Notes: a model not told the origin generated them from the sequence alone. 64,000 nt of DNA from Oscillospiraceae bacterium (GCA_015068705.1 SVJZ01000003.1:88641-152640), one strand, 5' to 3'; positions 26,354-35,683 are shown, counted from the stretch's first letter. Translations and numbers: made by a program.

Positions 26354-26779
26354 ATGGCACAGAAAGTTACGGGGTTCATCAAACTCCAGATTGAGGCAGG
26401 CAAAGCGACTCCCGCCCCTCCGGTAGGTCCGGCACTGGGTCAGCACGGCGTAAATATCATGCAGTTCTGCAAAGAATTCAATGAGAAAACCGCCAAAGAT
26501 GCAGGTCTTGTTATCCCGGTAGTAATTACCGTATATCAGGATCACTCGTTCTCTTTCATCACCAAAACGCCGCCGGCAGCAGTTCTGCTCAAAAAGGCGT
26601 GCAAGATTGAAAGCGGTTCGGGCGTACCCAACAAGACCAAGGTTGCGACCATCAGCAAGGATGCAGTGCGGCAGATTGCCGAGCAGAAAATGCCCGACTT
26701 AAACGCTGCCAGCGTAGAAGCTGCAATGAGCATGATCGCAGGCACGGCCAGAAGTATGGGTATCGTAGTAGAGGACTAA
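26354..26779 (+). CDS. rplK: Ribosomal protein L11
   Basis: A 141-residue large-subunit protein of the GTPase-associated centre. Conserved blocks: [22 protein letters not shown] (seen as [17 protein letters not shown]), the [10 protein letters not shown] helix and the C-terminal RNA-binding domain ending MGIVVED. Start follows GAGGAGGTG. In operon with rplA. Confidence 0.98.
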   Translation: MAQKVTGFIKLQIEAGKATPAPPVGPALGQHGVNIMQFCKEFNEKTAKDAGLVIPVVITVYQDHSFSFITKTPPAAVLLKKACKIESGSGVPNKTKVATISKDAVRQIAEQKMPDLNAASVEAAMSMIAGTARSMGIVVED

Positions 26780-26840
26780 TTGTCCGCAAAAACGTGGGAG
26801 AGACCATTGTCTTGATTGACCACAGAAGGAGGAAGCGAAA

Positions 26841-27533
26841 GTGCGTAAGGGTAAAAAGTATGTCGAAAGCGCAAAGCTGATCGACAAAAGCAAGCTCTAT
26901 GAGCCTGCGGAGGCATTTGATCTGGTAATCCAGACCTCCAAGGCAAAGTTTGATGAAACTGTTGAGCTCCATATCAAATTGGGTGTTGACTCCCGTCATG
27001 CCGACCAGCAGGTTCGTGGCGCGGTTGTTCTGCCCCATGGTACCGGTAAAACCGTTCGTGTACTGGTATTTGCAAAGGGTGACAATGTGAAAATCGCAGA
27101 GGAAGCCGGCGCAGATTATGTAGGCGGCGAGGAGCTGGTAGCAAAAATTCAGAACGAAAACTGGTTTGAGTTTGACGTTGTAGTTGCAACTCCCGACATG
27201 ATGGGCGTTGTAGGTCGCATCGGTCGTGTGCTCGGTCCCAAAGGCTTGATGCCGAACCCGAAGGCGGGTACTGTTACCCCCGACGTGGCAAAAGCCGTTG
27301 CCGACATCAAAGCCGGTAAGATTGAGTATCGTCTGGACAAAACCAACATCATCCACTGCCCCATCGGCAAAAAGTCGTTTGGCGTGGAAAAACTCACCGA
27401 AAACTTCGACACCGTTATGGCTGCCGTTGTGAAGGCAAAACCGTCCGCTGCAAAAGGTCAGTACCTGCGCTCGGTATCGGTTGCGTCCACCATGGGCCCC
27501 GGTGTAAAAATCAACACTGCACGTCTTGCGTAA
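26841..27533 (+). CDS. rplA: Ribosomal protein L1
   Basis: A 230-residue 23S rRNA-binding protein of the L1 stalk, and usually an autoregulator of the rplK-rplA mRNA. It starts with GTG (MRKGKKYVE) after AAGGAGGAAGCG. Family blocks include [28 protein letters not shown] and [10 protein letters not shown] near the end. No terminator is obvious before the next promoter 9 bases downstream. Confidence 0.98.
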   Translation: MRKGKKYVESAKLIDKSKLYEPAEAFDLVIQTSKAKFDETVELHIKLGVDSRHADQQVRGAVVLPHGTGKTVRVLVFAKGDNVKIAEEAGADYVGGEELVAKIQNENWFEFDVVVATPDMMGVVGRIGRVLGPKGLMPNPKAGTVTPDVAKAVADIKAGKIEYRLDKTNIIHCPIGKKSFGVEKLTENFDTVMAAVVKAKPSAAKGQYLRSVSVASTMGPGVKINTARLA

Positions 27534-27542
27534 AATTGGGTG

Positions 27543-27571
27543 TTGACAAGATAGGTTTTTTATGCTATAAT
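27543..27571 (+). promoter_or_regulatory. Promoter for rplJ-rplL
   Basis: TTGACA at 27543-27548, 17-base spacer, TATAAT at 27566-27571: full consensus, as expected for a ribosomal protein unit. Confidence 0.9.
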
Positions 27572-27587
27572 GCATGAGTATGATTTC

Positions 27588-27704
27588 CGAAGATAGCAGG
27601 TACCAGTAAATCCTGCCGAGGAACTCTAAACAGTGTAAATTCTGATAGGGGTTTCTTGCGTCTTCGGCAGGAAATCCCTTTTTGGTTTCCTGAAAAGCAA
27701 ATTT
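27588..27704 (+). promoter_or_regulatory. Ribosomal protein L10 leader
   Basis: The transcript leader contains CCGAAGATAGCAGGTACC, AATCCTGCCGAGGA and a distal CTTCGGCAGGAAATCCC-TTTTT segment, the conserved features of the L10 leader in Firmicutes. AGCAGG pairs with CCTGC, and CCGAAGA with TCTTCGG across the leader. L10(L12) binding should regulate rplJL by attenuation or at translation. Confidence 0.85.
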
Positions 27705-27724
27705 GTATGGGAGGTGAAACCATA

Positions 27725-28426
27725 ATGCCAAGTGCAAAAGTATTGGAACAGAAAAAAGAAGTGGTTGCTACTCTGATTGAACAGCTCAAAAATGCACAGG
27801 CAGGCGTTTTGGTGGACTACAGGGGTTTGACCGTCAGCGAAGATACCGCACTGCGCGTAAAACTGCGTGAGGCGGGCGTTGAATATAAGGTTGTGAAAAA
27901 CACCCTGACGAGATTTGCCGCAAAGGAAGTTGGCTTTGACGAGCTGGATTCCGTGCTCAACGGTCCCACTTCGCTGGCTATCAGCGATACCGACCCGATT
28001 GCTCCGGCAAAAGTTATCTCGGAGTTTGCTAAAACCAATGAGAATCTGCAGATTAAAGCAGGTTTCCTGGATGGCAAAGTCATCAGCCTGGATGAGATTA
28101 AAACGCTGGCATCCACACCGGCAAAAGAGGTGCTTATCGCCAAGATCATGGGCAGCTTGAATTCGCCCATCTCGGCTCTGGCTCGCACCCTGCAGGCTCT
28201 GGTCGACAATGGCGTAGAGCCGGCTGACATCGTAAAAGACGCTCCTGCAGCAGAGGCAGCTCCCGCAGAGGAAGTAGCACCCGCTGAAGAGGCACCCGTA
28301 GCCGAAGAGGCTGCACCTGCTGAGGAAGCAGCTCCCGCGGAGGAAGCAGCTCCGGCAGAAGAAGTAGCAGAAGAAGCTGCTCCTGCAGAGGAAGCAGCAC
28401 CGGCGGAAGAACCCGCTGCAGAATAA
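27725..28426 (+). CDS. rplJ: Ribosomal protein L10 with a repetitive Ala-Pro-Glu tail
   Basis: Base of the L12 stalk of the large subunit. ATG 27725 follows GGGAGGTGAAACC and gives the normal N-terminus (MPSAKVLEQKKEVVATL). The usual body ends near residue 171 (ARTLQALVDNG... then EPADIV). Residues about 172-233 are a tail of PAEEA/APAEE repeats, not part of the family norm of 165-175 residues. The tail is highly acidic and low in complexity. It keeps the reading frame and ends before a normal rplL. Confidence 0.96.
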   Translation: MPSAKVLEQKKEVVATLIEQLKNAQAGVLVDYRGLTVSEDTALRVKLREAGVEYKVVKNTLTRFAAKEVGFDELDSVLNGPTSLAISDTDPIAPAKVISEFAKTNENLQIKAGFLDGKVISLDEIKTLASTPAKEVLIAKIMGSLNSPISALARTLQALVDNGVEPADIVKDAPAAEAAPAEEVAPAEEAPVAEEAAPAEEAAPAEEAAPAEEVAEEAAPAEEAAPAEEPAAE

Positions 28427-28451
28427 AAAATACGTATAGGAGGTTACTATA

Positions 28452-28823
28452 ATGAGTGTTGAAACGATTTTGAATGAAATCAAAGAACTGAAGCTGCTGG
28501 AAGTAGCTGAACTGGTTAAACTGATGGAAGAGGAATTCGGCGTAAGCGCTGCAGCTCCGGTTGCAGTAATGGGCGCAGTTGCTGCTGATGGCGGTGCTGC
28601 TGCTGAAGAGAAGACCGATTTCGACGTAGTACTGGCTGATGCTGGTGCTGCAAAACTGAAGGTTGTTAAGGCTGTTCGCGAGCTGACTGGTCTGGGTCTG
28701 AAAGAAGCAAAAGATCTGGTTGACGGCGCACCTGGCACCATCAAAGAAGGCGTAGCAAAAGAAGAGGCAGAGAAGATGAAGGCTGCTCTCGAAGAGGCTG
28801 GCGCAAAAGTAGAACTCAAATAA
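28452..28823 (+). CDS. rplL: Ribosomal protein L7/L12
   Basis: A 123-residue stalk protein that recruits translation GTPases. N-terminal dimerisation domain ([20 protein letters not shown]), Ala/Gly hinge ([18 protein letters not shown]), and C-terminal factor-binding domain ([12 protein letters not shown]...[14 protein letters not shown]). Start follows ATAGGAGGTTACT. rpoB, which usually follows, is absent here. Confidence 0.98.
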   Translation: MSVETILNEIKELKLLEVAELVKLMEEEFGVSAAAPVAVMGAVAADGGAAAEEKTDFDVVLADAGAAKLKVVKAVRELTGLGLKEAKDLVDGAPGTIKEGVAKEEAEKMKAALEEAGAKVELK

Positions 28824-28843
28824 GAGTACTTCTTCAAAAAATG

Positions 28844-28883
28844 AAATTCCCCCGTGGCTGGATTGCTGCGGGGGAATTTTTTG
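28844..28883. terminator. Bidirectional terminator between rplL and lgt
   Basis: AAATTCCCCCG (28844-28854) pairs with CGGGGGAATTT (28869-28879), with T on the plus side and A on the other, so it can end both the rplJL and the lgt transcripts. Confidence 0.88.
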
Positions 28884-28895
28884 TTTGTTATAAAA

Positions 28896-29771
28896 TTATT
28901 CTTCTGAAAAAATTTCGGTATGGTTGTTGATGGTGATTGATGCCCGTTTTTTGAGTAAAATCAACGCAACCAGTGCGCCAATTGCAGATAATAACGCCAA
29001 CAGTTGTGAGATGCGTACCGGACCGAGGTAAAGGCTATCCGAACGCAGCCCTTCCAGAAAAAACCGACCGATTCCATAAAGCAGAATATAGGTGCAAAAC
29101 ACCTGACCATCAAATTTCTTTTTGCCGAACAGATGGAGCAACACCGCAAGAACACCCACATTCCACAACGATTCATATAAAAATGTGGGATGCACTTCGG
29201 CAAAGACGGTTTTGCTCATATCGGTATAAAGTCGCATCCGCCACGGAACGAGCGAGCTTGCCGCACTGCCGAATGCCTCGCGGTTGATAAAATTACCCCA
29301 CCGCCCGATTGCCTGACCAATCACCAGCCCAATGCCGCCAATGTCCATCATTTTGGGCAAACTCACCTTCTTGATGCGGCAGTAAACCACAGTGGAGATG
29401 CAGGCGGCAATGATACCACCATAGATGGCAAGTCCACCCTCCCATATTTTAAATACATCCATCCACCGCCCCCGATATTCGTCCAGAGCAAACACAACAT
29501 AGTAAATCCGTGCGCCGATGATACCAAGTGGTGCACCGAGCAGAACAATATCGAGGATGTTGTCCTGGGTAATTTCGCCGGTGCGTGCTGCAAGGCGCAG
29601 TGCCACGGCGATGGCGATTAAAAAGCCAATGGCAATGATGATGCCATACCAGTGAATGCCCGTCCCCAAAACGGTAACACTCGGGTTGACCTCAATTCCC
29701 AGCCCCGGAAAGGCAATGGGACCGTTGAAACTACGATTGGCAAGGTCTGCCGCCGTACTGATATCTGTCAT
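28896..29771 (-). CDS. lgt: Prolipoprotein diacylglyceryl transferase
   Basis: Membrane enzyme that adds diacylglyceryl to the lipobox Cys of prolipoproteins, before LspA. The 291-residue product is polytopic. Signatures: WYGIIIAIGF at the first span, WEGGLAIYGGIIA (the HGGL-type block), and GRWGNFINREAFG with the catalytic Arg. Start is MTDISTAADL. Last gene of the minus-strand set with the two M16 proteins (20-base gap). Confidence 0.96.
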   Translation of the reverse strand: MTDISTAADLANRSFNGPIAFPGLGIEVNPSVTVLGTGIHWYGIIIAIGFLIAIAVALRLAARTGEITQDNILDIVLLGAPLGIIGARIYYVVFALDEYRGRWMDVFKIWEGGLAIYGGIIAACISTVVYCRIKKVSLPKMMDIGGIGLVIGQAIGRWGNFINREAFGSAASSLVPWRMRLYTDMSKTVFAEVHPTFLYESLWNVGVLAVLLHLFGKKKFDGQVFCTYILLYGIGRFFLEGLRSDSLYLGPVRISQLLALLSAIGALVALILLKKRASITINNHTEIFSEE

Positions 29772-29790
29772 GTAAATTCCCCCTGTTCAC

Positions 29791-31071
29791 TTATTGGGTG
29801 ATGAGCGAAACTGCCATGTTTTCCTCGCGGAACACCTCTTGCAGGCGTTGGGTGAGGAATCCAAGGTCGATCTGGTCGTATACCGACGGGAAATCCATCA
29901 CGTCCACCCCGTTTAAGATGTTGCGGCAGTACATGGTGGCAATATCCTCTACATCATTGAAGGAACGGAGAAAACTCCCCAGTGCCGCCCGTTTGGCGCG
30001 CTCAAATGCAGTTTTGTCAATGCCGTTTTTGCGCATGGACGAAATGGCTTCCATCACACGTTCCACCACCTGGTCGGGATGCTCCGACTCGCCGCCGATG
30101 ATGGCGCAGGAATACTGCGGTTCCATCATCAGGTCGGTGCCAAATTCGGCATTCACCAATCCCTGCTCATACAAATTGCAGTATAAATCACTGCTGTGTC
30201 CTGCAATCAACCGGAGCAGCAAGTTGGTACCCAACTCATATTTCAAAAATTCTCTGCCGGTTTGCAGATGATTATCCTTAAATCCAATGTTAAACATGGG
30301 AATGGATACCGCAAGCGATTGCTCAATCCGTTTTTGCACAATAGCATCCGGCTCGTCGGGATAGATGGATTTCACTGCGCCGGTGGGACCGTCAGCACGC
30401 ACGGTGCGGTCGGCAATGGCAAACACCTCGTCCACATCCACATCACCTGCCACGCAAAGAACCATGTTTCCGGGATTGTAGAAGGAATTATAACAGCGGT
30501 AAAGCACATCCTTATCAATTTGGGCGATGCTTTCCACCGTGCCTGCAATGTCGATGTTGACGGGGTTGTTATGATAAATCGCCTTGAGCAGTTGGAAGGT
30601 TACCTGCCATTGGGGGTCATCGTCATACATCCGGATTTCCTGACCGATGATCCCCTGCTCTTTGGATACATTTTCCTCGGTAAAATAGGGGGTTTGCACA
30701 TAGGAAATAAGGTGCTCGAGGTTTTCGTTGAAATGATTGGTGCAGGAAAACAGATAGCAGGTGTTGGTAAACGAGGTGAATGCATTGGCGTTGGCACCAT
30801 ACTTGGCAAATGCATCAAACGCATTACCTCCGTCGGGTTGCTCAAACATCTTGTGTTCCAAAAAGTGCGCTACACCGTCCGGCACAAGGATGGGGTTGGA
30901 TTCGCCCAAGGGTACAAACCGATTGTCCATGGAGCCGTATCGTGTGCCGAAGATGGCATATTTTTTATAAAATCCCTTTTTGGGGATGACAAAAACCCCC
31001 AAACCGCTCTTGTGCTCGCCGGCGTAAACCACCTCGCCCAGGCGTGTGTTTTCTATTTTATGATACTGCAT
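29791..31071 (-). CDS. M16 family metallopeptidase (YmfH-like, catalytic)
   Basis: A 426-residue pitrilysin-type protease. The inverted zinc motif HFLEH is seen near residues 66-70 (GVAHFLEHKMFEQ), followed by the YSCTNHFNENLEHLISY-type region (SFTNTCYLFSCTNHF). Fold has two M16 halves. It overlaps the upstream M16 gene by 14 bases, an arrangement like ymfF-ymfH of Bacillus, where the two proteins likely form a heterodimer. Start follows AAGGGAAGGAGG. Confidence 0.9.
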   Translation of the reverse strand: MQYHKIENTRLGEVVYAGEHKSGLGVFVIPKKGFYKKYAIFGTRYGSMDNRFVPLGESNPILVPDGVAHFLEHKMFEQPDGGNAFDAFAKYGANANAFTSFTNTCYLFSCTNHFNENLEHLISYVQTPYFTEENVSKEQGIIGQEIRMYDDDPQWQVTFQLLKAIYHNNPVNIDIAGTVESIAQIDKDVLYRCYNSFYNPGNMVLCVAGDVDVDEVFAIADRTVRADGPTGAVKSIYPDEPDAIVQKRIEQSLAVSIPMFNIGFKDNHLQTGREFLKYELGTNLLLRLIAGHSSDLYCNLYEQGLVNAEFGTDLMMEPQYSCAIIGGESEHPDQVVERVMEAISSMRKNGIDKTAFERAKRAALGSFLRSFNDVEDIATMYCRNILNGVDVMDFPSVYDQIDLGFLTQRLQEVFREENMAVSLITQ

Positions 31072-32341
31072 GGGTATCCTCCTTCCCTTTGAGGAAATAA
31101 ACCGTGTCCAGCTTTACTTTGGTGAAGGCGCGCACCACATCTTCGGTGGTAACGGCTTTGATTTTGTTTATGGCATCATCAATAGTATCTGAAAGTCCAA
31201 ACAATGCACATCCCAGATAGTAATCACGCATCAGGTGCGGACTGTCCAGATAGGAACGGTATTGATTGATGATATATTCTTTGGCAATGGCAAGTTCCTC
31301 GTCGGTAAAGGCACCTTTTTTGGTGGCCTCCAACTGGAAGAGGATTTCTTTTTTTGCCTTTTTGAAATTTTCAAATTCAATGCCGGACGATACAATCATA
31401 ATGGGATTGAATTTGTCCAACGCAGAGGAAGCATAGTAGCAAAGGCTCAATTTTTCACGCACGTTGTTAAATAGTTTGGAGTGTGCGCCTGCGCCGAAAA
31501 TACTGTTTGCCACAACCAACGCATAGTAGTCGGGGTCGAGTGCGGTTGTGCAGGTGCGAAGTCCTAATGAGAGCTTGCCCTGTGCAACGTCGAATGCCTC
31601 TTCCACCATCTTGATTTCTCCCGCTTGCTTTTTCTCGGGTGTGTATTTTAAGGGGGTGATGGCGAAATTCCGATCCTTTAATGCGGTGCGCACGGCATCG
31701 CACAGTGCATCCACGTCGGCATCACCTATCGCAAAAATGGTCAGAGGGCTTTTGGTGATGATGCTTTGGTAGTGGGCATAAAGGGATTGGGGTGAAATGG
31801 TATCCAGATCCTCGACATAGCCAAATTCAAACAGCGCCGCCGGCTCATCTGCACACATCTCGCTGATGCAACGGTAGGTGGCGTAGGAACGTTTGTCATT
31901 CACCAACGCCTCTATGGCATCTTTGAGGTTTTTCTTTTCGATTTCCACATAGGCAGGGTCAAAAACCCCCTCCACCGTACGGGGCGAAAAGAGAAAATCC
32001 AGCATCAGCCCTACGGCATCTGCCAGTACAGGGCGGTCGGTATAGGTGTCCGAGAGAACACTGATGGACGATACGAGGGATTGTACATTTCCCTTTTTTG
32101 CGGCAGAAACGTTATAACGGGTGCCGTATAAATCTTCGGTGTAGCGGTTGATTTCCGCCATACCGGAAAGTTTTTTTGTGCCACGCCGCAATACCTGCGC
32201 CAAAAGTGCATTTTTGGTAACCTCTTCCCTGCAAAGCGGGCGGTGCAGATATGCCGATACGGTAGTAGTTTTGTACTTGGCGTCCGGGATGTGATACAGA
32301 TGGATGTGCTCATCCAGACAAATATGGGTGATAGATTGCAT
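31058..32341 (-). CDS. M16 family protein (YmfF-like, lacks zinc motif)
   Basis: A 427-residue partner of the protease downstream. ATG 32341 (MQSITHICLDE) was chosen for its GGAAGGAGC site. The fold signature LLAQVLRRGTKKLSG...INRYTEDLYGTRY is that of M16, but the HxxEH motif is missing, so it should be catalytically inactive. The C-terminal half (ILFQLEATKKGAFTDEELAIAKEYI) is also typical. Overlaps the catalytic gene by 14 bases. Confidence 0.88.
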   Translation of the reverse strand: MQSITHICLDEHIHLYHIPDAKYKTTTVSAYLHRPLCREEVTKNALLAQVLRRGTKKLSGMAEINRYTEDLYGTRYNVSAAKKGNVQSLVSSISVLSDTYTDRPVLADAVGLMLDFLFSPRTVEGVFDPAYVEIEKKNLKDAIEALVNDKRSYATYRCISEMCADEPAALFEFGYVEDLDTISPQSLYAHYQSIITKSPLTIFAIGDADVDALCDAVRTALKDRNFAITPLKYTPEKKQAGEIKMVEEAFDVAQGKLSLGLRTCTTALDPDYYALVVANSIFGAGAHSKLFNNVREKLSLCYYASSALDKFNPIMIVSSGIEFENFKKAKKEILFQLEATKKGAFTDEELAIAKEYIINQYRSYLDSPHLMRDYYLGCALFGLSDTIDDAINKIKAVTTEDVVRAFTKVKLDTVYFLKGKEDTHAVS

Positions 32342-32514
32342 CAAATCAGCTCCTTCCATGGGTTGTGCAATAAGATTACAAAAAGAAATATACCCTTATT
32401 ATATCACAAATTCTGCAATTTACAAACCATAATTTTGTATATTGCAATACATACAAAAAATGGATTTTGCCTTGTGGAGAATTAACAAATTTTTTCCAAA
32501 AACAAAAGTCGTGA

Positions 32515-32543
32515 TTGACAGAATTTGTATATTCCATTATAAT
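32515..32543 (+). promoter_or_regulatory. Promoter for spoVG
   Basis: TTGACA at 32515-32520, 17-base spacer, TATAAT at 32538-32543; full consensus for the housekeeping sigma factor. In Bacillus spoVG uses sigma-H; no clear sigma-H site was identified. Confidence 0.85.
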
Positions 32544-32589
32544 GAAACTATCAAAGTTCTACATTGTTAGACAGAAGGAGACAAGGGTA

Positions 32590-32862
32590 ATGGAGATCAC
32601 GAACATTAAAATTAAACGTTTTGCTTCCGAAAGCAAGATGAAGGCGATTGCATCCATCACTTTCGACGACTGTTTTGCAGTGCACGACATCAAGGTCATT
32701 GAAAACAATGACAAGGTGTTTGTTGCTATGCCAAACAAGCGTTTGAAGGACGGAACATTCAAGGATGTCGCCCACCCCATCAATATTGAGGCTCGTCAGT
32801 ACATTGAGAGCGCAGTTATTGATGCGTATAACAATGCACCTCTGATTGAAGACGAGGCATAA
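32590..32862 (+). CDS. spoVG: SpoVG regulator
   Basis: A 90-residue nucleic-acid-binding regulator linked to sporulation and cell division. MEITNIKIKRF at ATG 32590 was chosen for GAAGGAGACAAGGG; the frame is open upstream into the promoter. Family blocks: KAIASITFDDCFAVHDIKVI and FVAMPNKRLKDGTFKDVAHPI (shorter pieces: MPNKRLKDG, DVAHPIN). Confidence 0.96.
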   Translation: MEITNIKIKRFASESKMKAIASITFDDCFAVHDIKVIENNDKVFVAMPNKRLKDGTFKDVAHPINIEARQYIESAVIDAYNNAPLIEDEA

Positions 32863-32886
32863 ATTTTTTGACTTCGCATACATCGG

Positions 32887-32912
32887 AACGCCCCAAAAAG
32901 GGCGTTTTTTTG
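32887..32912 (+). terminator. Terminator after spoVG
   Basis: AACGCCC (32887-32893), loop, GGGCGTT (32900-32906), then a run of T. Confidence 0.88.
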
Positions 32913-32935
32913 TTGCCCTTTTTCTGAGTTTGATA

Positions 32936-32965
32936 GTATAAATCCCACCTCCCTTTGCCATACTA
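32936..32965 (+). promoter_or_regulatory. Sigma-G-like forespore promoter for the gerA operon
   Basis: GTATA at 32936-32940 fits the sigma-G -35 pattern GnATR; an 18-base spacer leads to CATACTA at 32959-32965, which fits the -10 pattern CATnnTA. A start site near 32972 would leave a short leader carrying the AAAAGGGAGG site. Forespore expression is known for gerA operons; its use here is inferred. Confidence 0.65.
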
Positions 32966-32987
32966 TATGCAAAAGGGAGGTTTTTCC

Positions 32988-34592
32988 ATGTTGCGCAATT
33001 TTTTCTTTTATCGCAAAAAGGAGCGGAGGTATGAATTTTCCCTCTCTCCCTCCACCCAAAAGGCACCCAGTGCGGCGCCCGACGGATTTAAACCGGTAGA
33101 TACCGATATTTCTAAAAATCTCGAATATGTAAAACGGGTGCTTTCCCTTCCCCAAAACGGAGACATCATCCTGCGCGAATTTGAGGTGTCGGCAAATGGC
33201 GGTGCATACCGAGCGTTTTTAATCAACGCCGAGGGTGTGTCGCGTACCGATAGCATCAATGTGAGCATCCTGCGTCCCCTGATGGAGCTTTCCCATGCAA
33301 AGATCGATTCCAAACTTACCACATTGGATTTTATATACAACCGCCTGCTTTCTCATAATCAGGCACGAAAAGAGCCGGACATCAACAAGCTGATTGAGGC
33401 GGTGCATTTTGGCAATGCCATTTTGATGGTAGACACCCTTGATACCGGATTTTTGATTGATGTAAAGGGCTGGGAACATCGCACGGTGGGTGAGCCGAAA
33501 AACGAGGCAGTGGTACAGGGTCCGCACGAGGGATTTAACGAAATGCTGCGGAGCAACACCGCACTCATTCGCAAAACCATCAATAATTCCAATCTGGTGA
33601 TGGAAAATATTCCGCTTGGAAAAACGGGAAAAACCGCATCCGCACTGTGTTATCTCAAAAATGTTGCCAATGACGGGCTGGTGGATGAGGTAAGACGGCG
33701 AATGCGTGAAATCGATGTGGAATATCTGCTCTCCTCACTGGATTTGGAGCAATATATCGAGGAGGCAAGTTTTTTGTCACTGCCGCAAACGATTACCACA
33801 GAACGTCCCGACCGTGCTTGCCGTGCGCTGGTGGAAGGGCGAGTGGTGATTGTGGTAAACGGAAGCTCTCATGTGCTCATCCTGCCTGCCACGGTATTTG
33901 ACCTTGCCTCATCTCCCGAGGATGAGTATCTGCGATTTCCCTATGCAATACTGGTGCGTGTGGTGCGTATCGCCGCCATGTTTATCGCCATGCTGTTTCC
34001 GGCGGTGTTTTTGGCAGTTACCAATTTCCATCAGGAACTGATTTTGTCGGATATTCTCTATGCCATCGCATCTTCGCGTATGAGCGTTCCGTTCCCTGCA
34101 TTGGTGGAACTTTTGCTGATGGAGCTTTCATTTGAGCTCATCAAAGAGGCAGGTATTCGTGTGCCGGGACCCATTGGACCCGCGCTCGGTATTGTGGGTG
34201 GTCTGATACTGGGTCAGGCAGCGGTTTCGGCAGGAATTGTAAGCCCTATCATGATTATCGTGGTGGCGGTAACGGGCATTGCATCTTTTGCGATTCCCAG
34301 CTATTCTCTCTCGTTTGCATTTCGGTTTACCCGGTTTTTGTATCTGGCAGTTGCGGCAATGGCAGGGTTTCTGGGTATTTTTTCCTTGCTCTTTATTCAG
34401 GCGTTGACGGTGCTAAACACCAAATCATTTGGAGTGCCCTTTACCTCACCGGTTGCACCGAGAGGGAAAGAAGGCATTATGCGCTTGCTCTTTACCGCGC
34501 CGGTTTGGAAGGGTGATACACGCCCGTCCTATCTGGACCAGAAGGATAGAGAAGAACGGGGAAAATGGAGCCGGAAGTGGATGAAGAAATAA
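32988..34592 (+). CDS. Spore germinant receptor subunit A (GerA family)
   Basis: A 534-residue inner-membrane receptor subunit that senses nutrients and starts germination. ATG 32988 (MLRNFFFYRKKER) follows AAAAGGGAGG. The N-terminal soluble domain (residues 40-290) includes SRTDSINVSILRPLM-type segments and the ERPDRACRALVEGRVVIVVNGS block (seen as RPDRACRALVEG); then come about five membrane spans with FAIPSYSLSFAFRF and LTVLNTKSFGVPFTSP (NTKSFGVPF). First gene of a four-gene unit. Confidence 0.95.
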   Translation: MLRNFFFYRKKERRYEFSLSPSTQKAPSAAPDGFKPVDTDISKNLEYVKRVLSLPQNGDIILREFEVSANGGAYRAFLINAEGVSRTDSINVSILRPLMELSHAKIDSKLTTLDFIYNRLLSHNQARKEPDINKLIEAVHFGNAILMVDTLDTGFLIDVKGWEHRTVGEPKNEAVVQGPHEGFNEMLRSNTALIRKTINNSNLVMENIPLGKTGKTASALCYLKNVANDGLVDEVRRRMREIDVEYLLSSLDLEQYIEEASFLSLPQTITTERPDRACRALVEGRVVIVVNGSSHVLILPATVFDLASSPEDEYLRFPYAILVRVVRIAAMFIAMLFPAVFLAVTNFHQELILSDILYAIASSRMSVPFPALVELLLMELSFELIKEAGIRVPGPIGPALGIVGGLILGQAAVSAGIVSPIMIIVVAVTGIASFAIPSYSLSFAFRFTRFLYLAVAAMAGFLGIFSLLFIQALTVLNTKSFGVPFTSPVAPRGKEGIMRLLFTAPVWKGDTRPSYLDQKDREERGKWSRKWMKK

Positions 34593-34606
34593 AAAGGAGG
34601 CAGGGT

Positions 34607-35683
34607 ATGCGTTTGAGAGAGGGAGAGGCAACATGGCTTCTTACGGTGTTGCTCACAAGCAAAATTTTATTTGCAGGAATCGGTCGGTTTGTGGCTGTCT
34701 CCGGCACGGCAGGATGGCTGCAATCCATTTGGTGCGTGTTTGTGGCACTGGTGATATTTCGCGTGTTGTGCAGATTATACCGCCCGTTTGAGGGTAAGGA
34801 CATGATGGCAGTTGCCGAACTGGGTATGGGCGTAGGTGCACGGGTATTGGTTGGAGTGTTGGTTTCGGGTGCGCTCATGTTACACACCGCCTTGATGCTC
34901 CGCATTTACGCAGATACCGTTTCGGCACTTACCCTGTTTGAGTCGCCGTTGTTTTTCGTGCTCTTGTTTTTTGCCGCAACCATGATGGCAGGCGCATTTG
35001 CGGGTCTGGGCGGATTGGCGCGGATTTGTATGGTGGCAGGCGTGGTGCTCGGTGGAATGCTCGCGCTTTTGCTGTTTCTTTCTGTGCCTCGCTTTACTAT
35101 AGAGAATCTCTTTCCGATTTTGGGCAAGGGCGTTCCTGCCGTATTGGGCGGTCTGGATGGATTGGAAATCTTTTCGGATGTTGCCCTGCTCTTTCTGATT
35201 ACCCCTCACCTGAACCGGGATGGCGCATACCGTCGGGTGGGCACCAGGGCGCTCGTATGGTCAGGGGTTACGGTTACGGCATTTGTTCTGGTGTATCTTT
35301 TGTGTGTGCCCTACCCTGCGGCTACGCAGTTTAAATTACCCATGCTGGAGATTGCAGGCGGGGTAAATGCAGATGTGGTCTTTCAACGCGCCGAGGGCAT
35401 CTTTTTGCTTGTGTGGATTTTTGCAGGATTTTTGTCCCTTTGCATCACCTTTTATCTTTCCCTTTATTCGTTTTCCCGTGCGGCATTTCTTTCCGATCGC
35501 AGAGGGGTAACTGCCGCTTTTTTGGTCATTGCAGTTGCCCTTGCACTCATCCCGGGCGCAGATGGTAGCTATGCGCGGTATTATCAGGTGTTTTTTCTGG
35601 GATATACGGTTTTTGCGTTTGGCTTGCCGGCGGTTTTGGCAGTGGGAGCAAGACTTTGCGCAGGAAAGGGGGCGCAGGAATGA
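34607..35683 (+). CDS. Spore germinant receptor subunit B (GerB permease)
   Basis: A 358-residue protein with about ten membrane spans of the endospore germination permease family (amino-acid/polyamine transporter fold). ATG 34607 was chosen for AAAAGGAGGCAGGG; codons upstream overlap the gerA gene. The product shows a typical N-terminal TVLLTSKILFAG and late AEGIFLLVWIFAGFL. Its TGA overlaps the gerC start by 4 bases. Confidence 0.93.
   Translation: MRLREGEATWLLTVLLTSKILFAGIGRFVAVSGTAGWLQSIWCVFVALVIFRVLCRLYRPFEGKDMMAVAELGMGVGARVLVGVLVSGALMLHTALMLRIYADTVSALTLFESPLFFVLLFFAATMMAGAFAGLGGLARICMVAGVVLGGMLALLLFLSVPRFTIENLFPILGKGVPAVLGGLDGLEIFSDVALLFLITPHLNRDGAYRRVGTRALVWSGVTVTAFVLVYLLCVPYPAATQFKLPMLEIAGGVNADVVFQRAEGIFLLVWIFAGFLSLCITFYLSLYSFSRAAFLSDRRGVTAAFLVIAVALALIPGADGSYARYYQVFFLGYTVFAFGLPAVLAVGARLCAGKGAQE

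Noticed and set aside
32946..32981. Hairpin before gerA taken as terminator or translational switch
   Set aside because: The T run is short and the predicted sigma-G start lies inside it, so from that promoter the hairpin is not transcribed whole. It is kept only as part of the promoter finding.
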